A stretch of 64,000 bases of DNA, taken from contig NC_057866.1 of assembly GCF_019393635.1 (NCBI RefSeq), forward strand, positions 226,513,359 to 226,577,358. The letters are read 5' to 3'. Below, in pieces: positions 22,425-34,336 of this stretch (the stretch's first letter is position 1; each line of letters opens with the position of its first letter). Made by a program: the position numbers and the translations under genes. Below the pieces are notes generated by a model. That model worked only from the letters and a program-made list of their open reading frames with translations. It did no database searches and was not told the origin of the DNA. The stretch comes from Dromiciops gliroides (lineage: Eukaryota > Chordata > Mammalia > Microbiotheria > Microbiotheriidae).

Positions 22425-22700
22425 AGAGGGACCGCTATGTAGTAGAAAGAGGACTTGGGTTCAAATTTTGGCTCTGCTGCTATCATGTCAAATTTAATTT
22501 CTCTGTTCCTCTCTTCCTCTTCTGTAAAACAATGGGGTTAGAATAGATGGTCTCAGAGATCCCTTCCAGTTTTAAATCTATAGTGGAGAGAGGGTCTATA
22601 AGTGGGGAGAGTCAGGAAGACTTGTGTTCAAAACTTGGGTCTGGTACATCTGAGCTCTGAGACCCTGAGTAAGTCATGTAACCTTTAAGTTATAGAAGAG
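22425..22700 (+). repeat. Two MIR fragments
   Basis: 'gaggacttgggttcaaattttggctctgctg...agatcccttccagttttaaatct' (22425-22580) and a weaker second copy to 22700. Confidence 0.7.
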
Positions 22701-22939
22701 TTGCAGTTACCTCATGGGAAAAGTGTTCCTTAAACAGATAAAATCATGAGGCTAGACTCAGCTTCTCCTCCCCACCAAAAAACAAGATAAAATGAAAAAA
22801 CCCTATGAAAAACCAAGATATTTTTACTGCCCCAAAAGTCAATCCATCGGTGCTCCAAGATTAGTCAGCAGAATTGTAACAACCCAGTTTCACAGATCCA
22901 AAAGGAGGTTGGATAGCATGAATGACACCATGAGAAAAC

Positions 22940-23020
22940 ATGACAGAATGTAAACTCCTTGATGGCCCAGGGACTAGCACAGTTACTGATGCATAGTAGG
23001 TCCTTAAAATTGCTTAGTGA
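22940..23020 (-). repeat. L2/L3 tail fragment
   Basis: 'aactccttgatggcccagggactagcac...gcatagtaggtccttaaaat'. 23020-23880 lacks identifiable repeats or genes. Confidence 0.5.
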
Positions 23021-23884
23021 TTGACTAAAAACAAGGCGGAAGTTAATAGACACAAGAACTGTCCGTGCTGAGAGGTTTATCAATAATATGGCATGGTGGG
23101 GGAAGGGGGGCCCTGCCCATCACCCAACCCTCAAATGAAGATGTTCTATTTTTAACATAGAAAAATATAGTAAGTTTGCCAAGTCTGTCTTTACAATTGT
23201 CACTGCTCCCTCAGGTCATGTGCCTCTGGGTGCATCGTCATTTCACCCATGTCCCTGTCACTCATTTCCCTCCTTCTATGTCACAAATCAGACAATCTGA
23301 CACTGGATCCATTCAGCCGGAACCTTCTCTGGCTTCCATCAGTCAGCCAGTCTCCTCAGTCACAATTCTCTCCATCCCCAAGCAGATGTCATTTGCATAT
23401 GCAAACAAATTCTGACCTCAAATTCTAATCAAATAACCATCACAGTTCTATTTTTCCTCCTTTCCCTGGCCTCTTCTGACACACAGTACAACCAAGAGGC
23501 TGTTCTCTTTCCCATCAAGTTACAGCCTCGAGGGCAGCTTATAATGAACCCAATGAGATGTCAAACAGATTGAGTTCTGTGTTACTGTTCCTTTTCTAAG
23601 CAGGGATATTTTTTTTTAATGCTGAGCTTGCATTATCTCCTCCAGGAAGTTTGTTAGGGAGAAGCTTACAATTGTCTCTTCCAGTTAAAAAGTATTTTTG
23701 GGTGGAGTACAGTTGAGGCCACAGTGCCACAAAGAAAATCACACTGTTGAACACACTCCAAAAGTTCTGTTTCTGAACAGAGGCAGGGAAAGGAAAGAAG
23801 AGGCGATTCCCATTGGCTTTGTCCTACAGTATGAGGCTGAAACACTGAAAATAACGTCAAGAACTTTTCTACATGTCGGTTAGT

Positions 23885-24060
23885 TTTGCTGAATTGTTTC
23901 CTCCCTCCTTTTTTTATTCTTTATCGTAAGAGATGGCTCTCTGAGAGGAAGAGAGGGGACACATTGGGAAACGTGAGTGATATAAAAACAAAAGATAATC
24001 AATAATAATTTTTTTAAAGATATAAGAAAAAAAACAAAAACAAAAAAAGATATAAGAAAA
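23885..24060 (+). repeat. 3' end of an unnamed retroelement, copy 1
   Basis: 'gatggctctctgagaggaagagaggggacacattgggaaacg...gtgatataaaaacaaaag' resembles 25.86-25.96 kb ('atggttctctgagaggggaagaaggggaaaggatactgggg'). It ends in A-rich sequence with a 17-bp repeated 'agatataagaaaa' unit (24017 and 24049). Confidence 0.5.
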
Positions 24061-24639
24061 CACAGCCAAAGCACTGAGTGAGCCTGCATTCTTACCATTC
24101 CTGGCCAAGTAAGTCAAAACAATATCCATAACTTAATAATGATGGTCTCCGAGGGAAGTGAACTCACCTGAGGAAATTAATTAATCAATAGGCCTTTTTG
24201 TATCTGCTCTTACTCATCTTTTCTACATGTTCATCTGCCCACTGTTCATGCCCCTTGTCCCACTAACAACAGGGTTTCTCATCACATGGCTCTGCTCCTG
24301 TTGTTGGGGACAGCATCCAGGGAGATACCCAAGTCCAGATCCCTGTTCCCCCATGCCAGCCTCCATCTCCTCCCCATGACTTTCCCTCATAACTCTTATC
24401 ACTCTTCCTCACTGCTTCAGAAGTGAGAGGCTTCTCGATGGACCTTTGCTAAATTTCCCACATCCCACAGACCTCTATACATCGAGTTGTCACCAAATGT
24501 TGTCTTTCATTATGACATGTCCCACATCCCATCTCCTGCTCTCCACTGCTACTGCCTCTTAATGACTTCAATGAATGAATGAATCCTAAGCAAAGAGAAG
24601 CCTGAATTTAAATCTAAGCTAAAGGGCAGGTCCTATTTC

Positions 24640-24970
24640 AATTGTGTCTTTGTGTGCCCCCAGTGTTTAGCACCGTGCCTGGCATACAACAGGTGCTTCA
24701 TAAATGCTTGCTGACTGATCGACTCTATACTCATAAATGTCCATGTCGTCTCCTCCATAGAATGAGAGCTCCTTGTTGGCAGAGACAGCCTTACTTTTGT
24801 CTCTGAATCCCTTGCACGTAGCAGTGATCTGAAGTCAGTAGTTCCACAAGCATTTATTAAGCACCTACTATGTGCTACACAATGGTGATACAACAAAAGG
24901 CAAAACAACCTCGCAAGGAGCTCAGAGTCTCCTGGGCAAGGCAACAGGCAAATGACTATGTACCAGTATA
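24640..24970 (+). repeat. Two tandem L2/L3 tails and an L2 end
   Basis: 'agcaccgtgcctggcatacaacaggtgcttcataaatgcttgctgactgatc' (24668-24720), 'aatgagagctccttgttggcagagacagcc' (24760-24830) and 'caagcatttattaagcacctactatgtgctac' (24850-24885) abut each other. The preceding 24.18-24.64 kb is C/T-rich and unclassified. Confidence 0.7.
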
Positions 24971-25025
24971 GTCTCAACTATGACAGTGGCCATGTCAGTG
25001 GAGAGCAGGAGCCAGATGGGAGATG

Positions 25026-25685
25026 TTATGTTTATCAGATTTGATAGATAATAGGGGAGGGAGGGGGGCCTGCCAATGAGGCCCCAGTCCTTAGGTGAGT
25101 AAGATTGTCCCTACCCCTTAGATATAGGCTTGAATCAGTCTTAATGCTCTCATATAGTATAGACTGTAACTGCTCTGTCTTCTCATACATTAAGCATTCT
25201 CCTTTAAACCTTTAAAGGTTTGTGCTTAGGATGGACGCATCAGGGTAAAAGGCAGAACTCCCCAAATAGCCACTGTGGAACTGCTCTGGACCAATCAGTA
25301 CTGGTAGAATAAGAAATAAAGCAAAACCTTGATAACAACCCTCAGAGTCGACCAAGTGGCAGAATTGTGTAATAGCGAGACCCAAGATGGCTGCTTCTAA
25401 ATCTTTGGATGGGTTTTCTACTGCCACAATGTGAAGTCATGAGCTATGTAGCTTAGCAATGATGATAATATAGATAATGCCGGTGGGTGCAATGGGAGGA
25501 GTTTTGTCTAAAAATAGTAGAGTATAAATACTCTTAAGCCCTGTATGGGTATAAAACCCAGATTCCTGTTCTGCTCAGGGTCTTTGGCTCCTAGACCTGA
25601 GACCAGCTTCATTGTGAGACAGGTACCCTCTCTCAATAAACCTATTTTCTACAGCTTGGAGACTTTGCTGTTTTGCAACACTTAG
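25026..25685 (+). mobile_element. Solo LTR-like block
   Basis: Begins TGTTATGTTTATC and ends about TTTTGCAACA. Promoter-like TATA boxes at 25523-25528 and 25550-25556 are followed 85-110 bp later by AATAAA (25635-25640) and a T/G-rich end, the U3-R-U5 order of a gammaretrovirus-type LTR. No internal viral genes flank it. TSD not identified. Confidence 0.72.
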
Positions 25686-25699
25686 AACATGCCCAATAT

Positions 25700-25965
25700 G
25701 CTCTGACTGCTGCAGATCCACATAGAGGACTGGTGAGCCTATTTCTGGAAATGTCTGATGGAGGGCTCCTTTCCCTACCCCACCCCTTTGCAGAGAGGTA
25801 GGAGAGTATTTTCAGACTTTCCCTGATTTTTCCCTTTTTCTTTTTTTTTCTTAAAAAATGTCTGTTATACGAAATGGTTCTCTGAGAGGGGAAGAAGGGG
25901 AAAGGATACTGGGGAAAATGTTAATTATGTAAAAAATGCAATAAAATTTTATTTAGAAAAAGAAG
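25700..25965 (+). repeat. 3' end of an unnamed retroelement, copy 2
   Basis: Shares 'gttctctgagagggg...aaaggatactggggaaa' and 'aatgcaataaaattttattt' with the copy at 23.89 kb. It has an AATAAA and an A-rich end, so it is polyadenylated. Family not identified. Confidence 0.5.
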
Positions 25966-26831
25966 TATAGACCATGATAACCTCTGAGGTCTCTTCCCAC
26001 TCTAAATCGATAATCCTGTAACTGGTAAAAATCTACTGTAGTTATCTGCCTGTTCAGCCGCAGTACTGAACTGATAGAACAGGACAGAACAGGGACGGAA
26101 CTGAGTGAATCTAACTCTTGCCCCCAAGCTCTCCTACTATACAAGGCATCTAACTTAGGGAAAATAAAGATATTGGAACTAATTTCTAAGAAAAACATAG
26201 GCTGATAGGAGAAACTTCAAATTCTCATATATTTTTTTTTTAATTTCAGTGATTTGTCATTGAAAAATAGGCACAGTCAGGGACTCAATTAACATAATAT
26301 TCCTTTCACTTTCTCCCCAAAATGGTCTGACTGATATCTAAGTTTCCAATTAGCCTTTAAGCTACTTTAATATTGATTAAGAAAATGTACCTCTTTACCT
26401 TATAGTACCAGAGATTGAATTGAGTTGGAGGTCAAATCAGACTTCAAGAGAAAGTCTGAGGTCATCCCAAAGGTCAAATGCTGGGGTAAAAGTACAGTAC
26501 TACATTTCAAACAAAATCCACAGATCCAGCTGAAAACTCCACTTTGGAAGTTTAGGCTGGGGAACTTTGGGTTCCCTTTGGAGTTTTGCCCAAGAATTAC
26601 TGTCTTGTGACCTAATTTTTCATGAAGGCCTCTCTCCCACCTCCTGCAAGTAATACTCTGAATTATTTAACTTTTAATGCTTAAACTTTCAATGCAGGCA
26701 CTAATTATTCCTGGTAGTCACATGGTAGGAGCACTTTGTGAATCTGACACAAACATGACCTAATACTTGAACAATCCATTTAGAAAGTCACTTTCTATGC
26801 AGAAGCATACTTGCTACTTTGCCCACATGTA

Positions 26832-27095
26832 AATGTTGTTGTTGTATCATTTTTAGTGGTGTCTGATTCTCTGACTCTTCATGACCCCGTTTGAGGTTTT
26901 CTTGTAAGAGATACTGGAGTGGTTTGCCATTCCTTCTCCAGTTCATTTGACAGATGAGGAAACTGAAGAAAATAGGCTTAAGTGACTTGCCCAGGGTCAC
27001 ACAGCTAATTAGTGTCTGAGCCCAGATTTGAACTCAAGAAGATGAGTCTTCCTGACTCCTGGTCAATCACTCTATCCACCGGGCCACCAGAGTTA
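26832..27095 (-). mobile_element. Long marsupial SINE
   Basis: 'aatgttgttgttgtatcatttttagtgg', 'gatactggagtggtttgcc', 'gaggaaactgaagaaaataggc', 'gaagatgagtcttcctgactcc' and 'accgggccaccag'. The 26.04-26.83 kb stretch before it has no recognisable gene or repeat. Confidence 0.9.
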
Positions 27096-27132
27096 ACCTG
27101 AATTTTTTCAGGATAGATTATTTAAAATTTCT

Positions 27133-27275
27133 TGGGGGGCGCAGTGGATAGAGTACAGGCCCTGGATTCAGGAGGACCTAAGTTCAAATCTGACCTCAGA
27201 CACTTGACACTTACTAGCTGTGTGACCCTGGGCAAGTCACTTAACCCCAATTGACTCACCAAAAAAAAAAAAAGA
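27133..27275 (+). mobile_element. Short SINE with internal deletion of the head
   Basis: 'ttggggggcgcagtggatagag': the usual CAGCTAGGTGG of the head is missing (about 11 bp). The rest is normal, with an A tail. Confidence 0.85.
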
Positions 27276-27299
27276 ATTTATAAAATATCTACTGGGTAT

Positions 27300-27470
27300 T
27301 CTGTTAATTTGGCTAAACCTATATATGTTACACATGTAATATATATTTGGGTAAAATATATATATTCATTAACATAAAAATCTAAATCTATATATGTGGG
27401 TAACATATTTGGGTAAAATGTATAAACATGTATTTAACCAAATTAATATGTATCATATATATTTGATAAT
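27300..27470. repeat. AT-rich imperfect repeat and inverted pair
   Basis: The unit 'tttgggtaaaat(a/g)tat' occurs at about 27346 and 27409. 'ttaatttggctaaa' (27303-27316) is nearly the complement of 'tttaaccaaattaa' (27433-27446), giving a possible large stem-loop. Confidence 0.5.
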
Positions 27471-27644
27471 CCTCTCAGTCTCTGTTTTACTAAGATTAAC
27501 TGTTTAAACCATGAAATAACTAAGATATAACTACATGGCTCTGATAATTATTTTTATTTCTTTTGTTGTACTTTCACCTTATTTATTTTTTGTTAATTTT
27601 TCTTCCCTCTCCTTTTTTTGGGGGAACTTAACCAGCACAAATAA

Positions 27645-27770
27645 GATGAATCAGTCAATAAGCATTTGTTAAATAATCTTTATGTGCCCAGGCACTGTAC
27701 TAAGGACAAGAGATACAAAAAAGGGCAAAAACAATCCCTACTCCTCAGGGAACTCTCATTCTAAAGAAAG
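27645..27770 (+). repeat. L2 fragment
   Basis: 'caatcagtcaataagcatttgttaaat' and 'gcccaggcactgtactaagg', then 'aaaacaatccctactcctcagggaactc'. Followed by A/G-rich simple sequence to 27835. Confidence 0.8.
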
Positions 27771-27858
27771 TGATAATATTAAAAAAAGAAAAGAAAAAAG
27801 AAATTCAGAAGAAGAAAAAACAAAACAAAACTTTGACTATACAAAATATCTACACAGG

Positions 27859-27981
27859 GGGGCAGCTAGGTGGCGCAATGGATAAGGCCTTAGATTCAGG
27901 AGGACCTGAGTTCAAACTCAGCCTCAGACACTTGATAGCTGTGTGACCCTGGGCAAGTCACTTAAACCCCATTGCCCTGCA

Positions 27982-28014
<33 letters not shown>
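27859..28014 (+). mobile_element. Short SINE with (AT)n tail
   Basis: Normal head and body. The usual A tail has become (AT)n over about 27986-28018. TSD '(a)tatctacacagg' at 27846-27858 and 28015-28027. Confidence 0.93.
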
Positions 28015-28020
<6 letters not shown>

Positions 28021-28149
28021 ACACAGGTTGTAACTCAAAAGGAAGGCATGTGGGGTGGGTGAGGCAGACAAAGGTTGTGAGAGAAATTACTATTATACCA
28101 TTATATTAATAATTAATCATCAAATTGCAATCCAGGCTTTTCTCCTTTT

Positions 28150-28615
28150 TTTCTCTTAAGACCCATCTCCAGTAAAAGATTAGTCTGGTTGATGACTTCT
28201 AACCCTCAAGGAACACACTCAGATTGACTCCACCCAAGGAGGAGAACTCATTTCTGATTAGAGTATAAATAGATTCCAGTCTGGGCCAGCCCTCACCCTG
28301 AGGGAAGGAACCCCAGCCCAGATGAATTCCTCTGTGCACACTGCTGCAGGCCTGCAGAGCCTCATGATCAAGTGATGTTCTCAGCAGGAGGAACTGAAGA
28401 CTTCTAGCCACTTCTTCATTAAAAGTTCAGCAAGCAGGGTTGACTTTCACTTGTCAGGGGAGTTTTCTTTCAGGATTATTTGAGGTTTTTAGAGTCTCCA
28501 TTGGGAGTGTTTGGTTACCAAGAGAAACCACTGACTGTCAACTTATTGATTACTGGCTAGCCTACTCAATAAATTGATTATTAATTACCCAGAAACTCTG
28601 TTTTTCTTTACTTTC
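28150..28615 (+). mobile_element. LTR-like block
   Basis: A TATA box TATAAAT (28264-28270) lies about 300 bp before AATAAA (28568-28573), with unique GC-balanced sequence between and no coding region. Boundaries uncertain. It could alternatively be a fragment of unique sequence. Confidence 0.45.
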
Positions 28616-28867
28616 AGTCAGCCATATGCAAAGGAGAAGAGAAAGAGACAACTCCACACGAGGTCAAGAATCTGTATTATGGATTCCTTACTTTTCTTTA
28701 AGTATGTAGTAAATAAGCAAGTTCTTTTCAAAGATGCCCTGCTTGTCTGTGCTCCCTTGTGTTTTTCTAAGCATTTTCTAAATCCTTCTCTTGTCCAGGT
28801 TCACTTCATTCTGCAGCATTTCATACAAGCATTCCCAGGTTTGTCTGACAACCATCTCATTTGTCGT

Positions 28868-29016
28868 TTTTGTTTTTTTAGTAAGGCAACTGGGGTTAAG
28901 TGACTTGCCCAGGGTCACACAGCTAGTAAGTGTTAAGTGTCTGAGGCCAGATTTGAACTCAGGTACTCCTGACTCCAGGGCCGGTGCTCTATCCACTGCG
29001 CCATCTAGCTGCCCCC
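28868..29016 (-). mobile_element. Short marsupial SINE
   Basis: Minus-strand body from 'ttttttagtaaggcaactggggttaag' to 'gcgccatctagctgcccc'. TSD-like 'catttgtcgttttt' and 'catttagttttttaa'. Confidence 0.92.
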
Positions 29017-29402
29017 TCCATTTAGTTTTTTAATGCATCTTTTTCTCCTCTAATTTTCAAGATTATTTCCTTTATTGTCACTTTGGATTTGTAGGTATTT
29101 TCAATTTTACTTACATATTCAGTTCACCAATCCTCTCTTTTACTTTCTTAATGTCTGTTCTTAGGGTTGTAAAAGATTTTTCTCTAAGGACTGGTTTAAC
29201 TGCATTATAGAAACATTAGTATACTGTCTCATCACTGTCAATGTCTCTCTAAGAATTATTAATACTATGTCAATGTGTTTGTATGAATTGTTTTGACCCA
29301 CTCATTTTTCAGGATGTCATTACTGAGTCTCCATTTAGGTGTCTGGTGCTTTCTGTATGGATGACTATATTCACTGTATAATGGTTAGTAAAAGATGGGC
29401 TT

Positions 29403-29553
29403 GGGGGCAGCTAGGTGGATAAAGTGGATAAAGCACTGGCCCTGGAGTCAGGAGGACCTGAGTTCAAATCCGACCTCAGACACTTGATGCATAATAGCTG
29501 CGTGACCTTGGGTAAGTCACTTGACCCTCATTGCCCATCCCCCCCAAAAAAGA
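29403..29553 (+). mobile_element. Short marsupial SINE
   Basis: Head 'gggggcagctaggtgg' followed by an aberrant 'ataaagtgg' in place of 'cgcagtgg'. Tail of C then A. Flanks 'aagatgggct' and 'gaggtgagct' may be a decayed TSD. Confidence 0.9.
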
Positions 29554-29891
29554 GGTGAGCTCAGTCTGCTCTTTTCATTTATCATTTCTCTGTGTCCTAG
29601 TACATTGTGATTAACTTGCATTTCACCAGCAGCCAAAAAGTTATTACCATTTTAGACTGACCTTCAATAATTTTTTCCTACTTCCTTTTTTTTTAAGGTT
29701 CCAGAACTGTGATTTAATTGACGTGGGGCAAAGGTAGCAAACATTCCTGCCCACAACCCTCTCAAGTAAGACCTAAACCAAATTAAAATGTAATTGGGAA
29801 ATATCTAACAAAATAAATAAAAATACAATAAAACAATGTTAATTTGAGTTCTTCTAAGTCAACATGTGGCCCACAGGGATCTTTACATATG

Positions 29892-30288
29892 GTTCATTGC
29901 TGTTGTTCAGTCCTTTCAGTCTAGTCCAACTCTTCATGACCCCATTTGGATTTTTTGTTTTGTTTTGGGGCAATGAGGGTTAAGTGACTTGCCCAGGGTC
30001 ACACAGCTAGTAAGTGTCAAGTGTCTGAGGCCTGATTTGAACTAAGGTCCTCCTGAATCCAGGGCCAGTGCTCTATCCACTGCGCCACCTAGCTGCCCCC
30101 CCCCCCCCCGCCCATTTGGGGTTTTCTTGGAAAAGATACTGGAGTGGTTTGCCATTTTCTTCTCTACCTTATTTTACAGATGAGAAAACAGTGTCATACA
30201 GCTAGTAAGTGTCTGAGGCTACATTAGAACTCAGGTCTTCCTGATTCCAGGCCTAGCACTGTATCTACTGTGCCACCCAGCTGCCCTT
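29892..30288 (-). mobile_element. Long SINE with a short SINE nested inside
   Basis: Outer element: 'attgctgttgttcagtcctttcagtc' to 'gaccccatttgg', then 'atttggggttttcttggaaaagatactggag' to 'cacccagctgccc'. It is split by the short minus-strand SINE at 29957-30112. The 'ccatttgg' repeat flanking the inner SINE fits its TSD. Confidence 0.9.
29957..30112 (-). mobile_element. Short SINE nested in the long SINE
   Basis: T-rich tail 'tttttgttttgttttggggcaatgagg', normal body, ending in a C run at the head (30097-30112). Confidence 0.92.
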
Positions 30289-30524
30289 ATATATGGTTTA
30301 GTGGCCCCCATTTCTATCTGAGTATGATGCCAATGGTATAGGAATTTCCAGCATGGAGACATGGATGCACTGGTGCAGATATGCAACTCCATTATCTCCC
30401 TTGGAGTTGTAGAAAATTATCAAGGGCAGGATGTGGTTTGCCCTTAAATATTAGAAATAGGAAGTTGAACCCAGTATGGCAAGTCCAAGGACCTGGTGTT
30501 CAAATCTTAGCTCTGTCACTTATT

Positions 30525-30676
30525 ATTATTATTTTTTTTAGTGAGGCAATTGGAGTTAAGTGACTTGCCCAGGGTCACACGGCTAGTAAGTGTTAAGTGT
30601 CTGAGGCCGGATTTGAACTCAGGTCCTCCTGAATCCAGGGCCGGTGCTCTATCCACTGCACCACCTAGCTGCCCCC
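30525..30676 (-). mobile_element. Short marsupial SINE
   Basis: TSD 'ctctgtcacttatta' on both sides, before the T tail at about 30511 and after 'gctgcccccat' at about 30679. Confidence 0.95.
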
Positions 30677-30845
30677 ATCTCTGTCACTTATTATAGGCTC
30701 AAAAGCTTCTTCTCAAGGAATGTGACCCCGACTCTAGTTTTCATTGTTATGCTGTCTTTTTAAAAAACGGTCTGCTGTTTGAAAGCCCAACTGAACTAAA
30801 TCATTTTGACAAGTGATTTACTGGTTACTTTTTATCAAAAATCAT

Positions 30846-31000
30846 GGGCAGCTAGGTGGCGCAGTGGATAGAGCACCAGCCCTGAAGTCAGGAGTTCCTG
30901 AGTTCAAATCCGGCCTCAGACACTTAACACTTACTAGCTGTGTGACCCTGGGCAAGTCACTTAACCCCTGATTGCCTCACTAAAAAAACAAACAAACAAA
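30846..31000 (+). mobile_element. Short marsupial SINE
   Basis: Head 'gggcagctaggtggcgcagtgg'. TSD 'aaaaatcatg' on both sides. Tail (CAAA)n. Confidence 0.94.
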
Positions 31001-31189
31001 CAAAAATCATGATATGTATCAGGATGCTTTCAGAGGACCTTTAAAAACCTCCTAAGCACTCAAGGTGTGACATCACCATATTTAAAATGCAAATGAGCAT
31101 ATAGTATATCTGCTGCTTGTACAAGTTAATTCCAGAAGTGTATGCCTGGTCGTTGACATGAAATTAAGAAGTTAATTGATTTTAGCTGT

Positions 31190-31335
31190 AAAACAGTAAT
31201 AAAGATAACTCACATTTATATAGCATTTTAAGTTTTCTAAAGTGCTATTTCCAGGTTAGGTAGATAAATAGTATAAGTTTTATTATCTCCTTTGCTATAA
31301 GTATGAAAACTTTGGGCAGAGACACTGTAATTCTT
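31190..31335 (-). repeat. MIR-like fragment
   Basis: 'taactcacatttatatagcattttaagttttctaaagtgc' is the common MIR-associated sentence. It continues to 'gaaaactttgggcagaga'. Confidence 0.55.
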
Positions 31336-31344
31336 TCCCAAAAA

Positions 31345-31606
31345 TTTGTTGTTGTTTTTCAGTCATTTATTTCAGCCATGTCTGACTCTTCATAACTCCA
31401 TTTCAGAATTTGCTTGGGAAAAATTCTGAAGTGGTTTACCATTTCCTTCTCCAGCTCATTTTAGAGATGAGGCAGAGGTAAATTACTTGCCCAGGGTCAC
31501 ACAGCTAGTTAAGTGTCTAAAGCCAGATTTGAATTCAGGAAGATAAATCTTCCTGACTCCAGGTCTTGTGCTCTATGAACTATGTCACCACCTAGCTGCC
31601 CCCCTC
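31345..31606 (-). mobile_element. Long marsupial SINE
   Basis: 'gttgttgtttttcagtcatttatttcagccatgtctgac', 'ctgaagtggtttaccatttccttctcc', 'gaagataaatcttcctgactcc' and 'caccacctagctgccccc'. Confidence 0.92.
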
Positions 31607-31639
31607 CCAAAAACATTAATTCAAAATCCAGTGTGTCTC

Positions 31640-31855
31640 TGGTGGACAATTAATTAGCCACAGTCTGGGTTAACAGTAGTATACCAAAGACACTGAGGTC
31701 CAGAAGATTTGGGGATTTATAACTATTTTTGGTAAATTAGAGATCCTTTAGTCCAATTTTCTTCCTTTTACAGTTAAGGATACTGAAGACCAGAGTTTAT
31801 CATTAAAGTCCATCCCATTTCCTCAAGGTTATTTGGTAACAATTAGTTATTTGTT
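31640..31855 (-). repeat. MIR-like fragment
   Basis: 'tttagtccaattttcttccttttacagttaaggatactgaag' lies in minus-strand MIR order. Degraded. Confidence 0.5.
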
Positions 31856-31872
31856 TAAAAGCCTATTGAGCT

Positions 31873-32034
31873 GGGACAGCTAGGTGGTGGGGGCAGCTTG
31901 GTGGCACAATGGATAGAGCACTGGCCCTGGAGTCAGAAGGACCTGAGTTCAAATCTGACCGCAGACACTTAACACTTAGTAGCTGTGTGACCCTGGGCAA
32001 ATCACTTAACCCCAATTGCTCACTAAAAAAAAAG
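31873..32034 (+). mobile_element. Short SINE with duplicated head
   Basis: The head occurs twice in tandem: 'gggacagctaggtggtgg' then 'gggcagcttggtggcacaatgg'. TSD aaaagcctattgagct (16 bp, identical) at 31857-31872 and 32035-32050. Confidence 0.95.
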
Positions 32035-32050
32035 AAAAGCCTATTGAGCT

Positions 32051-33980
32051 GAGTAGGGGAGGAGGAAGGGGAGGGGAGAAGAGGATGGGGCTCTGCATTT
32101 TAGGCAATATCTGTTAGAGACAATTTATTAATATCTAGGTATTTCTGTTGAGAGATAGACAGCTAGAGACAGATAAAAATAGAGAAAGAAACAGAAAAGA
32201 CAAAGAGAGATCTGAACAGGCAGTTTCCCTTGTTTACTGAAAATATCTCTCACTCAAATAACATTCACTTACATTTTTATAGTAACCACGAAATAAAAGA
32301 CAAAATTCCATAATAAGCCTAAAACAGGTACAACGTTCAATTCTAGGTTTTGATTGGCTTAAACATAATAATAGCAATTTCCATATTGATGAACCCCAAG
32401 TTCTCTTCATGGTGTTCTTTACCTATCTAGTCTCAATGTACTCCTCCCCCAGGCAGCAATCTCCCTAATAATGGCTTCACATACTCCTAAAGTCTTGATC
32501 TCCCCTTCCTAGGAGATATTTTACAGCATGTCCCACACAGAAATGGTGTTGATGTATCTCCACCCCCATGGTCGATTTGGCAGCACCAAGCACCATTTTG
32601 TGCAATTTGCCCTGTGCACATAAATTTCTAGCCATGGCTCTGCCAGGCCCATTCTCAAAGTCTTCATAGCTTGGAAGGGATTGTCAGACTTTATGCTTAG
32701 CTGTCATAATCCACAAGACCCCAAATCCACCTCCACATGTTGATGAATCATCCAAATGGAACTTCAGTGGAAATTATTTACTTACCTCCTAGAAAACAAC
32801 CTGACTATTCTTTTGCTAAAAATTCTTCTCTTTGGAGTATCCTGATATCCACAGTCAATGAATCAAATAAGCAAAGTCATATTTCCAACATGGTTTTGGG
32901 GGAAGATTTCTTTACCAGTTTATAGCCTGCAACTTAAGCTTTCCAAAGAAGTTAAATATAATTGTCATAAAGAAATTTTCAATATATTCTAGGTCCCCTA
33001 GGCTATCGGAAGCACTGCTGCCAATGCAGCAGTGGAATGCTCAGAGGGAACTATGACCTTATCAGGGCAGATACTCCCTGCACCATTTTAATCCTGACTG
33101 ATTTTTATCGAGACTTTTTCATCAACCTTTCACAAAGGAGCCACATAACTCAACAGAAAGCCTTTATCTGAAACTTTTAATATGAGAATATTAAAAAGAA
33201 ATGAGTGTAACATGTCAGCTAATCACTTACTGCCTCATTCCTACTCCATAAATGGCCTCTACTCCCAGTCAGAGATGTCCTTGATGGGTATCTGCTATTC
33301 CTCTTCTCATATACAAGTCATCAGATAATAGGCTGCAGCTTCCTTATACTCACCATATCTCTTTCTATCACCATTTGTATCCCCTAAAAATGATTCCTCT
33401 GAGTTCATGGTGGCCTATGAGATGAAAGCATATGATGCTACTGGGAGATGGATTTTGGGGGTATCAGGCAATTTGAGATCCATGAAAATGTAGTACAACT
33501 ACCCAGGCAGTTCCACAGCACTGCACCCAATCAAGGTTAGTTCTGTATTCATTTTTAGACATGATTTTTTTTGGGGGGGGGGGGAACGGGGAGGGGGGGA
33601 ATGACAAACTTGAAGGCAAGAGTGAAAGAATAGGTGGCCATGCCAGGTGAAGAAAAGTTGAAGGCACCTTCAGTTTGGAGAAGAGATCTGGGGAAGTGAG
33701 GAGAGAGCAGCACTAAAGCCTAGCGGATAAAAACTATCTTCACATATGAAGGACTTAGCGATAGAAGATTTGAACCCAAATCTTCTTTATTAATAGGAAG
33801 TTAGATAGGAATATTTTGACTTGATTGAGGCAAAAGTGCCTAACATTAAGAATGGTGAGAACAGGCAGCATCAAGAAGATAACACCCCCAATGACCACCA
33901 CCACCCCCTACTTTTTTATCTTAAAGCAGAGGCTGGATTTATGAAATGTATGAATTGTATGATGGTTAGAAGAGACTATA
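32051..33980. other. Unclassified stretch
   Basis: Mostly unique-looking AT-rich sequence. It contains a purine-rich patch (32155-32215), a T8G13-type run at 33560-33590 and no open reading frame I can support. No clear SINE or L1 until 33985. Confidence 0.4.
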
Positions 33981-34086
33981 AGATGTAAAGACTCAAAAAT
34001 ATTTCTAGAAACTCTTTTCATGGTGGGAAAGAACTGGAAACTGAGGTAGTACCCATCAATTGGGAAATGGCTCAACAATGGGAAAG

Positions 34087-34239
34087 GGGGGCAGCTAGGT
34101 AGCACAGTGGATAGAGCACCAGCCCTGGAGTCAGGAGGATGTGAATTCTAATCCGGCCTCAGACACTTAACAATTACTAGCTGTGTGACCCTGGGCAAGT
34201 CACTTAACCCCAACTGCCTCACTAAAAAAAAAAAAAAAA
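34087..34239 (+). mobile_element. Short SINE (first of three in the L1)
   Basis: TSD 'caatgggaaagg' before (about 34076) and after (34240-34251). Confidence 0.93.
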
Positions 34240-34336
34240 CAATGGGAAAGGGATGGAATGATGAAGGGGATGGTTTCAGAGAACCAGGAGAACAATTCAT
34301 ACAGTAAGAACAATACTGTAAAGACCAAAAACTTTG

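Larger units (their letters stand above)
29726..30335 (+). repeat. AT-rich interspersed element 'X', split by nested SINEs
   Basis: 'aaattaaaatgtaattgggaaatatctaac', 'aaaaatacaataaaacaatg' and 'aacatgtggcccacagggatc' (left, to 29890), resuming at 30290 with 'atatggtttagtggcccccatttctatctgagt'. It matches 58.76-59.39 kb in the same order and the minus copy at 21.74-22.19 kb. Confidence 0.65.

Noticed and set aside
25026..25685. Full endogenous retrovirus
   Set aside because: No gag, pol or env reading frames and no second LTR copy nearby. Only a solo-LTR-like block is supported.
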